From Coix lacryma-jobi var. lacryma-jobi (lineage: Eukaryota; Streptophyta; Magnoliopsida; Poales; Poaceae): a stretch of DNA of 64,000 bases. The stretch lies in contig CM019822.1 in the NCBI GenBank assembly GCA_009763385.1, forward strand, positions 24,856,842-24,920,841. Direction: 5' to 3'. Under the pieces are notes generated by a model. That model was not told the origin of the DNA and searched no databases. It worked only from the letters and a program-made list of their open reading frames with translations. The position numbers were made by a program, and so were the translations under genes. Below are positions 1 through 9,029 of the stretch, piece after piece (within the stretch, counting starts at the first letter, position 1; the number at the start of each line of letters is the position of its first letter).

Positions 1-2
1 GA

Positions 3-1229
3 GTCATCATCGCTTTGTACCTTCCGGTCACCCTTAGCCATGAGGCATAGGTGTGTAGATGATGAAGATGACGGTGGTGGTGGTGGTGTAGAGGAGCCAA
101 TGACTAGAGCGGCCACCTTCTCCTTCTCATCATCACTATCTTCATTTGATGAGCCACCGGAGGAGTCAATGTCGGTGAGCCAATCACCAACAATGTAAGC
201 CTTGCCACCTTTCTTGTGGCATTGCTTCTTCTTGCCATCCCTCTTCTTGTAGGGCTTCTCATCTTCGCTAGATGAGTCATACTTCTTGCCCTTGTTCTTG
301 TTCTTGTAGCTCTCTTTCTTGGGCTTGGTGCATTGATGAGCAAGATGGCCAAGCTCACCGCAATTGTAGCAATCCATTTCGGAGATTGGCCTCCTCTTGC
401 TACTTGTGAAGAACTTCTTCTTTCTTGAGTCAAAGTTGACTCCATTCTTGTGAAGCTTCTTCAACATCTTGGTGGTCCTTCTCACCATGAGAGCGATGTT
501 GGAGTCATCTTCTTCTTCACTTGAGCTCTCATGATGCACCTCAATAGCCTTGGACTTGCCCTTCTTGTCATGGATAGCTTTGAAGGCCAAGTCCTTCTTC
601 TTGTCGGTGGAGGAGCCACCACTTGGTGTGATGTGCATGTACATCTCATGCGCATTGATCTTTCCCAAGATTTGGGTTAGTGTAGCGGTGGAAAGATCGC
701 CTTGATGTAGCACCGTCACAATGTGTCCATACTTCTCAATTGGAAGGACACAAAGAATTTTCCTCACAACATCGGATGGTTGCATTTGTGTGAGGCCAAG
801 TCCATTGAGTTCCTCTACAAGAACATTCAACCGTGAGTACATTTTATTTGCACTTTTATTAGCATGCATATCAAAAGAGTGGAGCTTTTGCATAACTAAA
901 TGATAGCATTCCTCACGCTCACTCTTGGTTCCCTCATGGAGCGCACAAATGTTTTCCCATAGATCATGGTCATTTTTGTGGTTCCGAACACGGTTGAACA
1001 CATCTTTGCAAATGCCTCTAAAAAGGATGTTTTTGGCTTTTGCATTCCATTTTTCATTTTCCTCCTTATTAGGAGTGAGGCTTGTGCCTTCCTTGGGCTT
1101 GGCAAAGCCGGTGATTGCGGCAACGCGGCATTTAACATCAACCGCTTCTAGGTACGACTCCATACGAATTTTCCAATATGGAAAGTCGTCTCCCTCAAAC
1201 ATGGGAGGTGGTCCATCACCTCCGGACAT
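3..1229 (-). CDS. Gag (coat) protein of copia A, partial
   Basis: The ATG at 1229 follows the primer-binding site by about 40 bases, as in copia C. The reading frame of copia C's gag holds at the ATG, at the zinc knuckle and at the window edge, so the frame appears open for about 409 codons with no net shift; I did not check every codon. The N-terminal part resembles the UBN2/DUF4219-type gag domain of copia elements. A CX2CX4HX4C zinc knuckle lies near 335-377, followed by a Lys/Ser/Asp-rich tract. The second knuckle and coiled coil seen in copia C would lie outside the window. The product packages element RNA into particles. Of the three gag genes here this one is incomplete only because of the window edge. 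Confidence 0.85.
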   Translation of the reverse strand, partial: MSGGDGPPPMFEGDDFPYWKIRMESYLEAVDVKCRVAAITGFAKPKEGTSLTPNKEENEKWNAKAKNILFRGICKDVFNRVRNHKNDHDLWENICALHEGTKSEREECYHLVMQKLHSFDMHANKSANKMYSRLNVLVEELNGLGLTQMQPSDVVRKILCVLPIEKYGHIVTVLHQGDLSTATLTQILGKINAHEMYMHITPSGGSSTDKKKDLAFKAIHDKKGKSKAIEVHHESSSEEEDDSNIALMVRRTTKMLKKLHKNGVNFDSRKKKFFTSSKRRPISEMDCYNCGELGHLAHQCTKPKKESYKNKNKGKKYDSSSEDEKPYKKRDGKKKQCHKKGGKAYIVGDWLTDIDSSGGSSNEDSDDEKEKVAALVIGSSTPPPPPSSSSSTHLCLMAKGDRKVQSDDD

Positions 1230-1267
1230 CTTAACTCTAGGCGGTTAAGCCTAAATCGAGAGCACGA

Positions 1268-1280
1268 GGCTTTGATACCA
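1268..1280 (-). other. Primer-binding site of copia A
   Basis: The minus strand reads TGGTATCAAAGCC, two bases inside the LTR edge. Copia elements are primed by initiator tRNA-Met, whose 3' end pairs with TGGTATCRGAGC-type sites. Copies B and C read TGGTATCGGAGCC, so this copy carries two changes (GG to AA) that would weaken pairing. Confidence 0.8.
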
Positions 1281-1282
1281 AT

Positions 1283-2858
1283 TGAAAGGATAAAGATGCC
1301 CAAGAGGGGGGGTGAATTGGGCTTTTCTAAAACTTTTGCAAGAATTAAAACCTATCAAGCCCCAATTAACCCCCTAGTGCCTAGAAGTGTGTTTGACAAG
1401 AATCAACCGAGCAAAAGACTATCGCTAAACCATTTCTACTCTAGCATGACAATTCAACTTATGAAAGAACAACAAGTAAATGCGGAATTGAATTGCTCAA
1501 AGGTAAATGCGTAGTAAAGAGAGTAGAGATGACACGACGATCTTTTTGCCGAGGTATCGAGGTGTCGGCACACCCCCCTAGACCTCGTTGGAGCACCCGC
1601 GCAAGGGTATCGCTCCCCCTTGATCCGCGCAAGGATCAAGTGCTCACTACGAGCTGATTCTTCGCCACTCCGGCCCGGTGAATCGCTCGCTACAGGTCAC
1701 AACTTGGCTTGGGTCATCCACAATGCCTCCGGATGATCATCAAGCTCTCCGATCGCCACCAAGCCGTCTAGGTGATGCCGATCACCAAGAGTAACAAGCT
1801 AGAACTCTCACTTGACCAACACAAGGCCAAAGAGATGGATGGATGCACACTTGCTACTCAACTCTCACTAGGAGGTGTCTAATTCTCACAATTAGCAAAT
1901 CACTCAACCTCACTAGGGCTCTTGCACTCACTCACACTCACAATGTGTTTCTCAGCTGATGAAAGTGGCAAGAACACTCAAATGGATGGAGGGAAGGAAG
2001 TATATATACTCCCCCAACCGGCCATCCAAAAACAGCTCAAGACAGGGTTTCTGCGGGGGCATCGAACGCTCCGATGCCTAGCATCGGACGCTCCGATGAC
2101 CTCGACCAACGGTCGACTGTACCCTCTTGTCAGACCTGTTAAAGGAGCATCAGACGCTGGGCAGCATCCGATGCCCCTGCATCGGACGCGTCCGATGCCA
2201 TTTGTGCCTCTCTGGAACCTCTCTGCATGGCCATCGGACGCTGTCCCTCAGCGTCCGATGCCAGCGTCCGATGCCTCCCAAAGTTCACTCCCAAGTGAAC
2301 AGTGACACCGGAGCATCCGATGTGACACCATCGGAGCCTCCGATGCCACGCACCAGACCAAACCCTAAGTCGGGGTGGGCATCGGAGCCTCCGATGCCCC
2401 CTCAGCCAGCGTCCGATGCCTCTTACAAGGCCAAAACGAACTCGGATCGCGACGCGGCCTTAACGACTTTTGATCCTCTCGACATAAGGCATCTCTCTGA
2501 GCTTCCTAGGGCTATGAAATAACAAGTGTGCACCACACCTACCTCAATAGACTCATCTAGGTCAAGCTACTGATTCACGCTCCCCTTTATAGTACGACCA
2601 AAGGAAAAAACAAAGACCTAAGACTACCTAAGTGTCCTCCAACACCATATGACACTTAGCCTAGTCTACCACCGTCTTCGTCGTCCGTCCTTTGAAAACC
2701 GAAACGATTTCCATTGCCAGAGGACATGAACTCCATATGCCCGTATCGTCGCCATTACCATGACCTAACTCATCCCTGTTTCTGCAAAACACACGTTAGT
2801 CACAGTAATCTTGTGTTTCATCCAATCACCAAAACCACTAGGGGCCAAGATGCGTTCA
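1283..2858 (-). repeat. 5' LTR of copia A
   Basis: The 1576-bp LTR starts TG and ends CA on the minus strand and aligns along its length with both LTRs of copia C (35276-37451 without its insertion, and 51288-52870). It contains a TATA box (about 2003-2010, minus strand) preceded by a dense array of palindromic CATCGGA..TCCGATG half-sites (about 2060-2420), the LTR pattern typical of Sireviruses. Confidence 0.92.
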
Positions 2859-5364
2859 TATATAATATAAATCATTCATATTTATAGTACATAATAGGTA
2901 TTATTAAATTAATTGTTTGATATAGTTTTATAATAAACTTGTTAAAATACAAATGTTGCTAATACTTTTCTGTAATTCTAGTCAAATTTAGGAACATTTG
3001 ATCTGCATAGAAACTAAAATGTCATGTATTTTAGGACATAGGTAGCTAACTTATTTTGGGACGTGGTAGCTACCTTGCTTCACTATTCCCAAAAAAAAAA
3101 GCTACCTTGCTTCACTTCTGAGAATGATAATGGGCTGCGCTGCATACCGGGTACCCATTGCGAGGTAACCGAACATGCCCTTTGCGTGAGGGAAAAAGAA
3201 AAGGGAAGACTTGCTCTCCCTTCCTTTGAGGAAAAAAATGATGTTATGTTTTCTCAACCTAGTGGTATCTGGTATGGATGTGAGATAACTAAGACAGCTG
3301 AAATTTACAACATAACCATGTTGCTAAAATTGTAACCACAACGGAATTTTCAAAGTATATATACAAGGAAGAAATCCAATTCAAATCTGAACCAAGAGAG
3401 AGAGAAACAAAAGCAAACAGGGGCTCCAAGTGTTAACTAGAGAGCCACATTCAGGTCGTGCCACCTTATTAAATTTTTTTAAAAAATGGTAGAAAGCGTA
3501 CTAACATAATCATCGACCACTTTGAAAATGACAAGGAGACCTTAAATTGTTCATCGCTGTTATTCATTGCTGTTATTATCACAGATAGACATTCAGAATG
3601 TACCGAGCGAATATAACCCAGACGTCGGCAAACCATCCTTGCATGTTTTTTTTTATCAAAGGATACCACAATGCATTAACTCAAACCTTGAAAAAGGAAT
3701 CTAATATAGCCAAGATTGTAGACGGGGTAATAAAGAGTAGTGCTCCAGATGTTCATTTAGATAACTACTCTACAAAAATCATTTCAGTCCGATAGCATGA
3801 CATGAGCAGGTCTTCCAGCAATTTGTCACCTTCGAACGGATAGACCCATCTCTATATAAAACAAAGAAATAAAGCATACATCAGAGGATTGGACTGAATC
3901 ATTCTTCAATTATAAGCTTGAAGCATACAGAGTTGTATTGTGTGTTAGCCCCCACATTTCCAAAAAGACTTTACAAGTTCAACTCTAAAGCATAAGCTCT
4001 ATATATGACTAAATGTGGTTGCTGCGGTAGCAAGTGTGTGCATCTTTGCCAAACATCCAAGCACCCACCTTAAGGACACTGGGCAAATGTTTCACGTACC
4101 ATCATTTTCATCTGAGAAAAGAAGAGTAATCATATGGTAAACTACAACGGCAACCAGATCAAAACTCTGTTGGATACAAAATCAAGAAAGCACGCACCAA
4201 GATGTAACTAGGAGTCTCAAAAATGAAAAAAGAGAGAGAGAGAGCAGGCTTGCATAACATTCAAAAAGGATGCCACATTATTGCATCAAGGTATTCCTCA
4301 ACAGAGGTAGCTAGTAATTCTATGGTAAACAACATAACTCAAGCCGTCCATTACAGTTTCACATGTTAAAGTACTCATTCTTCATGATTGTATGAAGCAA
4401 AACAGCAAGCTCCCAGTAATATCTTTCAAGAACTATCAAAGTCATGTGCCTGCAGCAGTGCCTGCAGAAACCAAATGTCTTGGCTTAATTGACCTCAACC
4501 CACCAAAGAATATTTTTGAATAAGCAAATCTCAAGAATCGTCATAGCATGGAAAACGTCATCTTGTCTTGCATTGCAAAGCAATAAGTGAGAATTTTGTC
4601 TACCGAGAATCAGGATATGAGATGCATTGAGTTTCTAAACCACCTCTCCAAAGAAGGCAAAGAGACTGAAATCTAAAAGGGATTTACTAGGAGTCTGCCA
4701 CAGCCTTATTCCTACCCATCAAAGAAAAACATCCGTATGAACGGAAAGAGAATAAGGAAATCTGTCAATGCTCCATATAGTTTATGTACGGTGAAACACT
4801 GTGTTAAATTATTGTGGACAAATCAGTCATGGCATTATTTAGATATTTTTCCTAAATAGGACTACATGCACAAGATTTGTGAGAATATAGAAACCATCTA
4901 AAGGACATGATCATTTCTGCTTAAATATCGCCATTAAATTGTTTATAAGTAATTGCATTCAGCGCTAAGAGCCGTGCATTCAGCATTTCAGCGTTCAGAC
5001 TTCAGAGTAGTGCTTGCATTCAGCGTTGAAGGCAAGATTGTTTGTATGTACAATGAATGGTGTCTGCATTCTTCATTCAAGGCTTCATTGTTTATATGTA
5101 CTTTTCCATTCAGAGATCATAAGGTATTTATGTATTGTGTTTTACAGAGCAGAGGACATGATCAAAATGGAGGTGGTTTTGTGTTTGTGATGAGTTAAAA
5201 TGGTTAGGATGACATTTCGCTGTTACAATACAACAACGAATGACACATGTAAAACAAGCACGCGGTAAACTATGAATCTACTACCACCAGAAAGGAAAAC
5301 ACAAACAGACGCGATTTTCAGCCAAGTGGAAAGCAAACACAGACAAGAGCATAATCTTACGATG
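2859..5364. other. Intergenic DNA, no gene recognised
   Basis: This AT-rich stretch has only short reading frames without recognisable domains. It holds an imperfect duplication near 4960-5110, in which blocks starting GCATTCAGCG or GCATTCTTCA are each followed by ATTGTTTRTATGTAC. The right part may contain the 3' untranslated region of the NFD6-like gene transcribed from the right. I see nothing else I can support. Confidence 0.5.
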
Positions 5365-5737
5365 TTAAAGCCCGGGATAGGTGCGACAGAGGATACCCTG
5401 AGATAGAGCACGGCAGCTCGACGCCGTGCTCAGCCGCGACGTCAGCCTGGCCGCCGCCACCGCGCTGTGCAGCGGCAGCAGCGACAATCCCGCGCAGCAC
5501 CCGAGCTCCACCGGCACCCTGCACACCCCAGCAAGCGCATCCATTACAGATCCCGCAATGCGCCAGAACCAAGCGCGAGAGCGGAACGGGTCACGGTTAC
5601 CTGGAGAAGCACGAGGCGCGGCTGGCGGCGGCGGCGGCGGCTGCGCGGCCCGCGGAGGGAGAGGAGCGGGAGGCCGCAGCCGAGCGGCCGGCAGCGGAGG
5701 CCACGCGGGCGGCGGCGCGGAAACAGGTCGAGGCCAT
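5365..5737 (-). CDS. NFD6-like: NFD6-like small organelle-targeted protein (2 exons)
   Basis: Exon 1 is 5601-5737 and exon 2 is 5365-5518, separated by an 82-bp intron with GT and AG ends; joined they give 291 nt, 96 residues plus stop. The first 45 residues are Ala/Arg/Ser-rich with no acidic residues, a typical mitochondrial or chloroplast transit peptide. Exon 2 encodes the family core: a VPVELGCC motif, then LLPLHSAVAAARLTSRLS. This order and length match NUCLEAR FUSION DEFECTIVE 6 and its relatives, linked in Arabidopsis to polar nuclear fusion and organelle function; their biochemistry is unknown. The ATG at 5737 is chosen because the upstream open frame has no earlier ATG and its product already has family length. 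A further donor-like CAG/GTATCC inside exon 2 could give alternative C termini, as the family often shows. Product assignment is from family memory, not a search. Confidence 0.78.
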
Positions 5738-6010
5738 CTCGCCGCGGCGTCCGGCCACGGAGACTGGGGAGCGAGCGACGACTAGCGAGAAGTGGGCGAG
5801 GAGAATTGAGGTGCTAGGTTTCGGCGTCGGGGCAAAGCGATGCGGCGGCGGCGACGCCACGGGTTGCAGGATCAGAATGGCTCGGTTTCCTTGGAGAGGG
5901 GGAATGGCGGTGATGGGCCGAGGAGCCCGCTATGGCGGGAGAGGGAGCTGCTCGGCCGGGTGAAAGGCCCGATGCGGGTGGGAGCATGTTGGGCTTTTGG
6001 CGGGCTAAAT
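5738..6010. promoter_or_regulatory. GC-rich upstream region of the NFD6-like gene
   Basis: A GC-rich, CpG-rich tract lies immediately upstream (to the right) of the NFD6-like ATG and ends abruptly near 6010, where the sequence becomes AT-rich. This fits a 5' UTR and proximal promoter of a broadly expressed grass gene. No TATA box is clear. Confidence 0.4.
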
Positions 6011-6614
6011 TGCTAGTGGCAGTCCAAAGGTATCAGTATTTCACTATTTCCTGACGTTATGAGATCAACTTCCCGTAGAAACAAATATTTAAAGGATTTA
6101 TTTAACATCAATTATTTTTTCTACTTATCTCGACAGCGAGACGGTTTACTGTGCAGTTCTAAAAAAACATTAAAAAACTCTCTTCATCAGGCTTCCTTTT
6201 TCAACTCAGTCTAGTCCTTAAGCATGGGCTCTCTCCCATGCGGCCATGCCTCTTTTCTGTTGGAGGCCTGAGATCGTTTCTTTTCATCGACGAGGGTCTT
6301 TCCAGTTCCTGTCTTTTTTCACGCGGGCCGGCGGGCTGCCCTCAAAAGATGAACCAATCTGCGCCATGCAGCACCGGAGACACCACAAAAATATCTTCTC
6401 CGGCCCGGCGGCCCTTGACCTGCTGCGAGGCTGAGACGTGGCAGGCATATACAACCACAGGAGATGGTGCACTCTAGAAATCAAGAGAAACGACGGGCTA
6501 CAGCCGTATGGTATCATCGAGAACGTTCCACAGGCCTGCTTCAAGACTGCCCCCATCTCCGCGCCTCTGCACGTCGTTGCCGGCAGGCAGCAGAAAAGAA
6601 ACAGGGACCGGCCC
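6011..6614. other. Unassigned sequence
   Basis: There are short frames on both strands, none recognisable. A small perfect inverted repeat (GCATGGG and CCCATGC with a 6-base loop) lies at about 6222-6241. I cannot assign a function. Confidence 0.4.
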
Positions 6615-6724
6615 GATGCAATTGGATGCATCGATCAGGCAGTAAATGCGGCGGCACCGCTCGATGCAATTGGATGCAATTGGATGCCTGATGCAATTGG
6701 ATGCAATTGGATGCCTGATGCGTG
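6615..6724. repeat. Minisatellite with GATGCAATTG units
   Basis: The 10-mer GATGCAATTG recurs, including two tandem copies of a 27-bp unit made of two 10-mers plus GATGCCT. It looks like a young local expansion. Confidence 0.8.
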
Positions 6725-6785
6725 CGTCCACTACCGGGCAGGCACATCGGCAAGGCGGCGCGCGACGAGTCGGTGATTTTTTTTT

Positions 6786-7145
6786 TTTTTTGCATTTTAG
6801 GCTTTTTTTTACACATACATGTTTTAAAACTTTGTCTAGAAATAGGATACAAACAGATTGGCATCACGGGACATGACGTCAAGGTATGTGGCTCGACGTC
6901 CTTAAACCTGACGCCGAGAACTACCAAGGACATAGGGATATAGGGTCGGCGTCACGGGACATGACGCCGAGGCATTGTCAGGCCCTTTAACACCGACTTA
7001 AGTGGATCCTATGGCGCCAGCATGCAACGGCAACGAAGTCAGGCCAAATAACACCGAGTCATATATATCTCAGCGTTATGTTCCGTGACGCCGACTCTAT
7101 GTTCTTTTAGACAAAATTTTTAAACAAACCTGTTTAAAAAATATT
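6786..7145. mobile_element. Possible inverted-repeat element, family unknown
   Basis: The left arm near 6814-6841 (TTTTAAAACTTTGTCTAGA) is roughly inverted at 7106-7141 (TTTTAGACAAAATTTTT...). Inside, GTCGGCGTCACGG-ACAT-ACGC motifs occur as a direct copy at about 6947-6972 and inverted at about 7072-7094, with more degenerate copies near 6863-6916. The inverted arms and internal palindromic motifs suggest a MITE or mini-CACTA, but I find no clear termini or target duplication. Confidence 0.35.
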
Positions 7146-7547
7146 AAGACGTCGTCGCAGGCGCAACAGAGACAGCAGCGAATGGATGGATCCGAGACAG
7201 CGAATTGAAGAAAATCGATCGGCATTGTACACGTACTACTACCCCGATCATAATCAAAACAGGCCGTGCCGCACGCCCGCACATGCCGTAATAGTAACCT
7301 GACGGCCCGCCGGCCACCCGGTGGTCGGTCCGGCGCGGCCGGTCCACCCACCATTACCGCCGCTCGCGGGTCCTGCGCTGCGCGGGGCTCAGCAGCAGAT
7401 GAGCTAGTGCTCTTCTCTGCCACACAGGCCGCTGTCCCTGTGCAATTATATTGCAGCTAGTGAGTGGCCGTGCTATAGATCGATCTGTTTTGTTTAGTTT
7501 CCCCAACTTCTCTCTCGAATATTTCTAGATCTTTAGCTGTATACATC
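7146..7547. other. Unassigned sequence
   Basis: A GC-rich middle (7260-7400) is flanked by AT-rich DNA. Short frames exist on both strands, but none shows a known domain or convincing splice structure. Confidence 0.35.
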
Positions 7548-7925
7548 AAGCATTAAATGTAGATAAAAAAAAACTAATTATACTTTTAGTATATGCATGT
7601 CGAGACGACTCTTTTAAGCCTAGTTAGTCTATGTTTAGAGTAGGTACAATAATTAGCTTATAGCCAAGCAAATGCTGATGTTGAGGAGAGAGGAGATGAG
7701 AGAGAGGAGAGCTTGGCTCTCATGCAAGCACCAAGCTGGGCGCGGAAGCATAGGTAATAGTGGGTCCCGATAGAGATGCATGTGAGGAGGAATAGGAAAG
7801 AGACAAATAGTTTGTAGCCAAATAGAAGACTAACTATTGTATAACTTGATTCTTAGGGCTTGGCTTATAGCCAAACACTTGGCTCTATTATTGACCATGC
7901 CCTTAGACAAAGTTTCTTAAATACT
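7548..7925. mobile_element. Old GGCCTTGTTTAG-type MITE split by a younger MITE
   Basis: The left part (7548-7637) and right part (7903-7925) match the interior of the MITEs at 28730, 32177 and 34942, for example CATTAAATGTAG and CATGTCGAGACGA. Between them sits a 265-bp element, 7638-7902, with imperfect terminal inverted repeats (GAGTAGGTACAATAATTAG and the inverse of CTATTATTGACCATGCCC) flanked by TTA on both sides (7635-7637 and 7903-7905). TTA is the target duplication of PIF/Harbinger (Tourist) elements. Confidence 0.7.
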
Positions 7926-7946
7926 CCCTCCGTTCCTAAGTCTCCA
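7922..7946. mobile_element. Stowaway-type terminal fragment
   Basis: TACTCCCTCCGTTCCTAAG is the terminal repeat typical of Stowaway (Tc1/mariner) MITEs; no opposite end is visible, so this is a remnant. Confidence 0.45.
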
Positions 7947-8022
7947 TCGCCTAAGCCTTCCTCACGGTGACCAAGAAGCAGCAAAAGAGCACCCTATTGC
8001 TTTTAATCGCACAACCTTCTAA

Positions 8023-8393
8023 GGCCCTGTTTGGATTCAAGTTGCCACCAACAAAACTTTGGCAAAATTTTTGTAGCCAAAATTTTTGTCTTGTAGAGCT
8101 GTTTGGATCCTATAGCTAAAGTTACATTAATTAGTGCACAATGACTGATTTGCCCATATTTAATGATGATTTAGCATCATTTATGAAGTGTGGGTGGGTG
8201 GGGACCGGGGGTATTGGGCGTCCGGGCGCCCACCCGAGGCTTTTTGGCCTATTTTGCCAGGTTTTGGTGGCAAGAGGAACTAGCAAAAATTTTGCTCTTT
8301 TGCCAACTTTTTTGCCAAGTTGTTTGGATCTCATGGCAAAAAGAGAGCAAAAAGTGCAAAACTAACATTTTTGCCATGGATCCAAACAGGCCC
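8023..8393. mobile_element. Tourist-like MITE, 371 bp
   Basis: Ends are GGCCCTGTTTGGATTC and the inverse GGATCCAAACAGGCCC, flanked by TAA on both sides (8020-8022 and 8394-8396). The terminal repeats and 3-bp TAA duplication fit the PIF/Harbinger Tourist group. The interior is low-complexity and noncoding. Confidence 0.85.
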
Positions 8394-8526
8394 TAAATGC
8401 CACGGCGTCCGTTGGGTTGCCCTATTAATCACGCACAGACGCCGCTGAAAACGTCGTTAACCTGCTCACAACCACACTCACGTACGTGGGCAAACGGAAG
8501 AGGCAGTATGCACAACTACAGGAATC

Positions 8527-8770
8527 TTAACCGCGGCGGTCAATTTTGGTTAACCGAGGCGGGCATTGCAACCGCCTCGGGCCATAAGTCACGGTTAATC
8601 GTGGCTTAACCGAGGCGGTTGCACGCCCGCCACGGTTAATCGATTAACCGAGGCGGCCAAGTAATATCAACCGCCACAGTTAATCCATTAACCGAGGCGG
8701 TCTCTTTAAAACGACTGTCACGGTTAATGGATTAACCGTGGCGGTTGATGTTACTTGCCTGCCTCGGTTT
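8527..8770. repeat. Left subterminal repeat array of CACTA-1
   Basis: About ten direct and inverted copies of TTAACCGAGGCGG or its CCACGGTTAA form, often as head-to-head pairs around ATTAACC. In En/Spm elements such subterminal repeats are binding sites for the element's regulatory protein; here the role is inferred from position and shape. Confidence 0.88.
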
Positions 8771-8978
8771 TTTTTCCAGAATAAAAAAAATAAAATTTTG
8801 AATTTGAAATTGGATTTGAATTTCCTCAATTCAAACCAGATATTAGGCACATACATAACACAAACATATATCACATTCACTGAATTAGTAGTGTTCAGTT
8901 CAGAATTGTACGTAACTCAAAAGTTCCTCGAATTTCGCATAAGTTCAAACACATAGCACAATATCGATACAATAACGT
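8771..8978. other. 3' flank of the CACTA-1 accessory gene
   Basis: AT-rich DNA between the left subterminal array and the stop codon of the accessory gene, presumably its 3' untranslated region and polyadenylation signal. No other feature is seen. Confidence 0.45.
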
Positions 8979-9029
8979 TCACTCAATCTCTGGTAATGTG
9001 TAGTCCTTGAGGTCTAGCTGGGTTCTCCA

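Larger units (their letters stand above)
1..2858 (-). mobile_element. Copia A: Sirevirus-type Ty1/copia element, 5' part
   Basis: This is the 5' end of a minus-strand LTR retrotransposon: a complete 5' LTR (1283-2858), a primer-binding site (1268-1280) and the first two thirds of gag, cut by the window edge. It belongs to the same family as the complete element at 35276-52870, with matching LTR ends (TGAACGCATC at the 5' end, CCTTTCA at the 3' end) and a closely similar gag. The 5 bases outside the LTR are TATAT (2859-2863); the matching target duplication would lie left of the window, so insertion ends cannot be verified. Confidence 0.93.

Noticed and set aside
6238..6776. Cluster of open frames on both strands
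   Set aside because: They run into the GATGCAATTG minisatellite and show no family resemblance.
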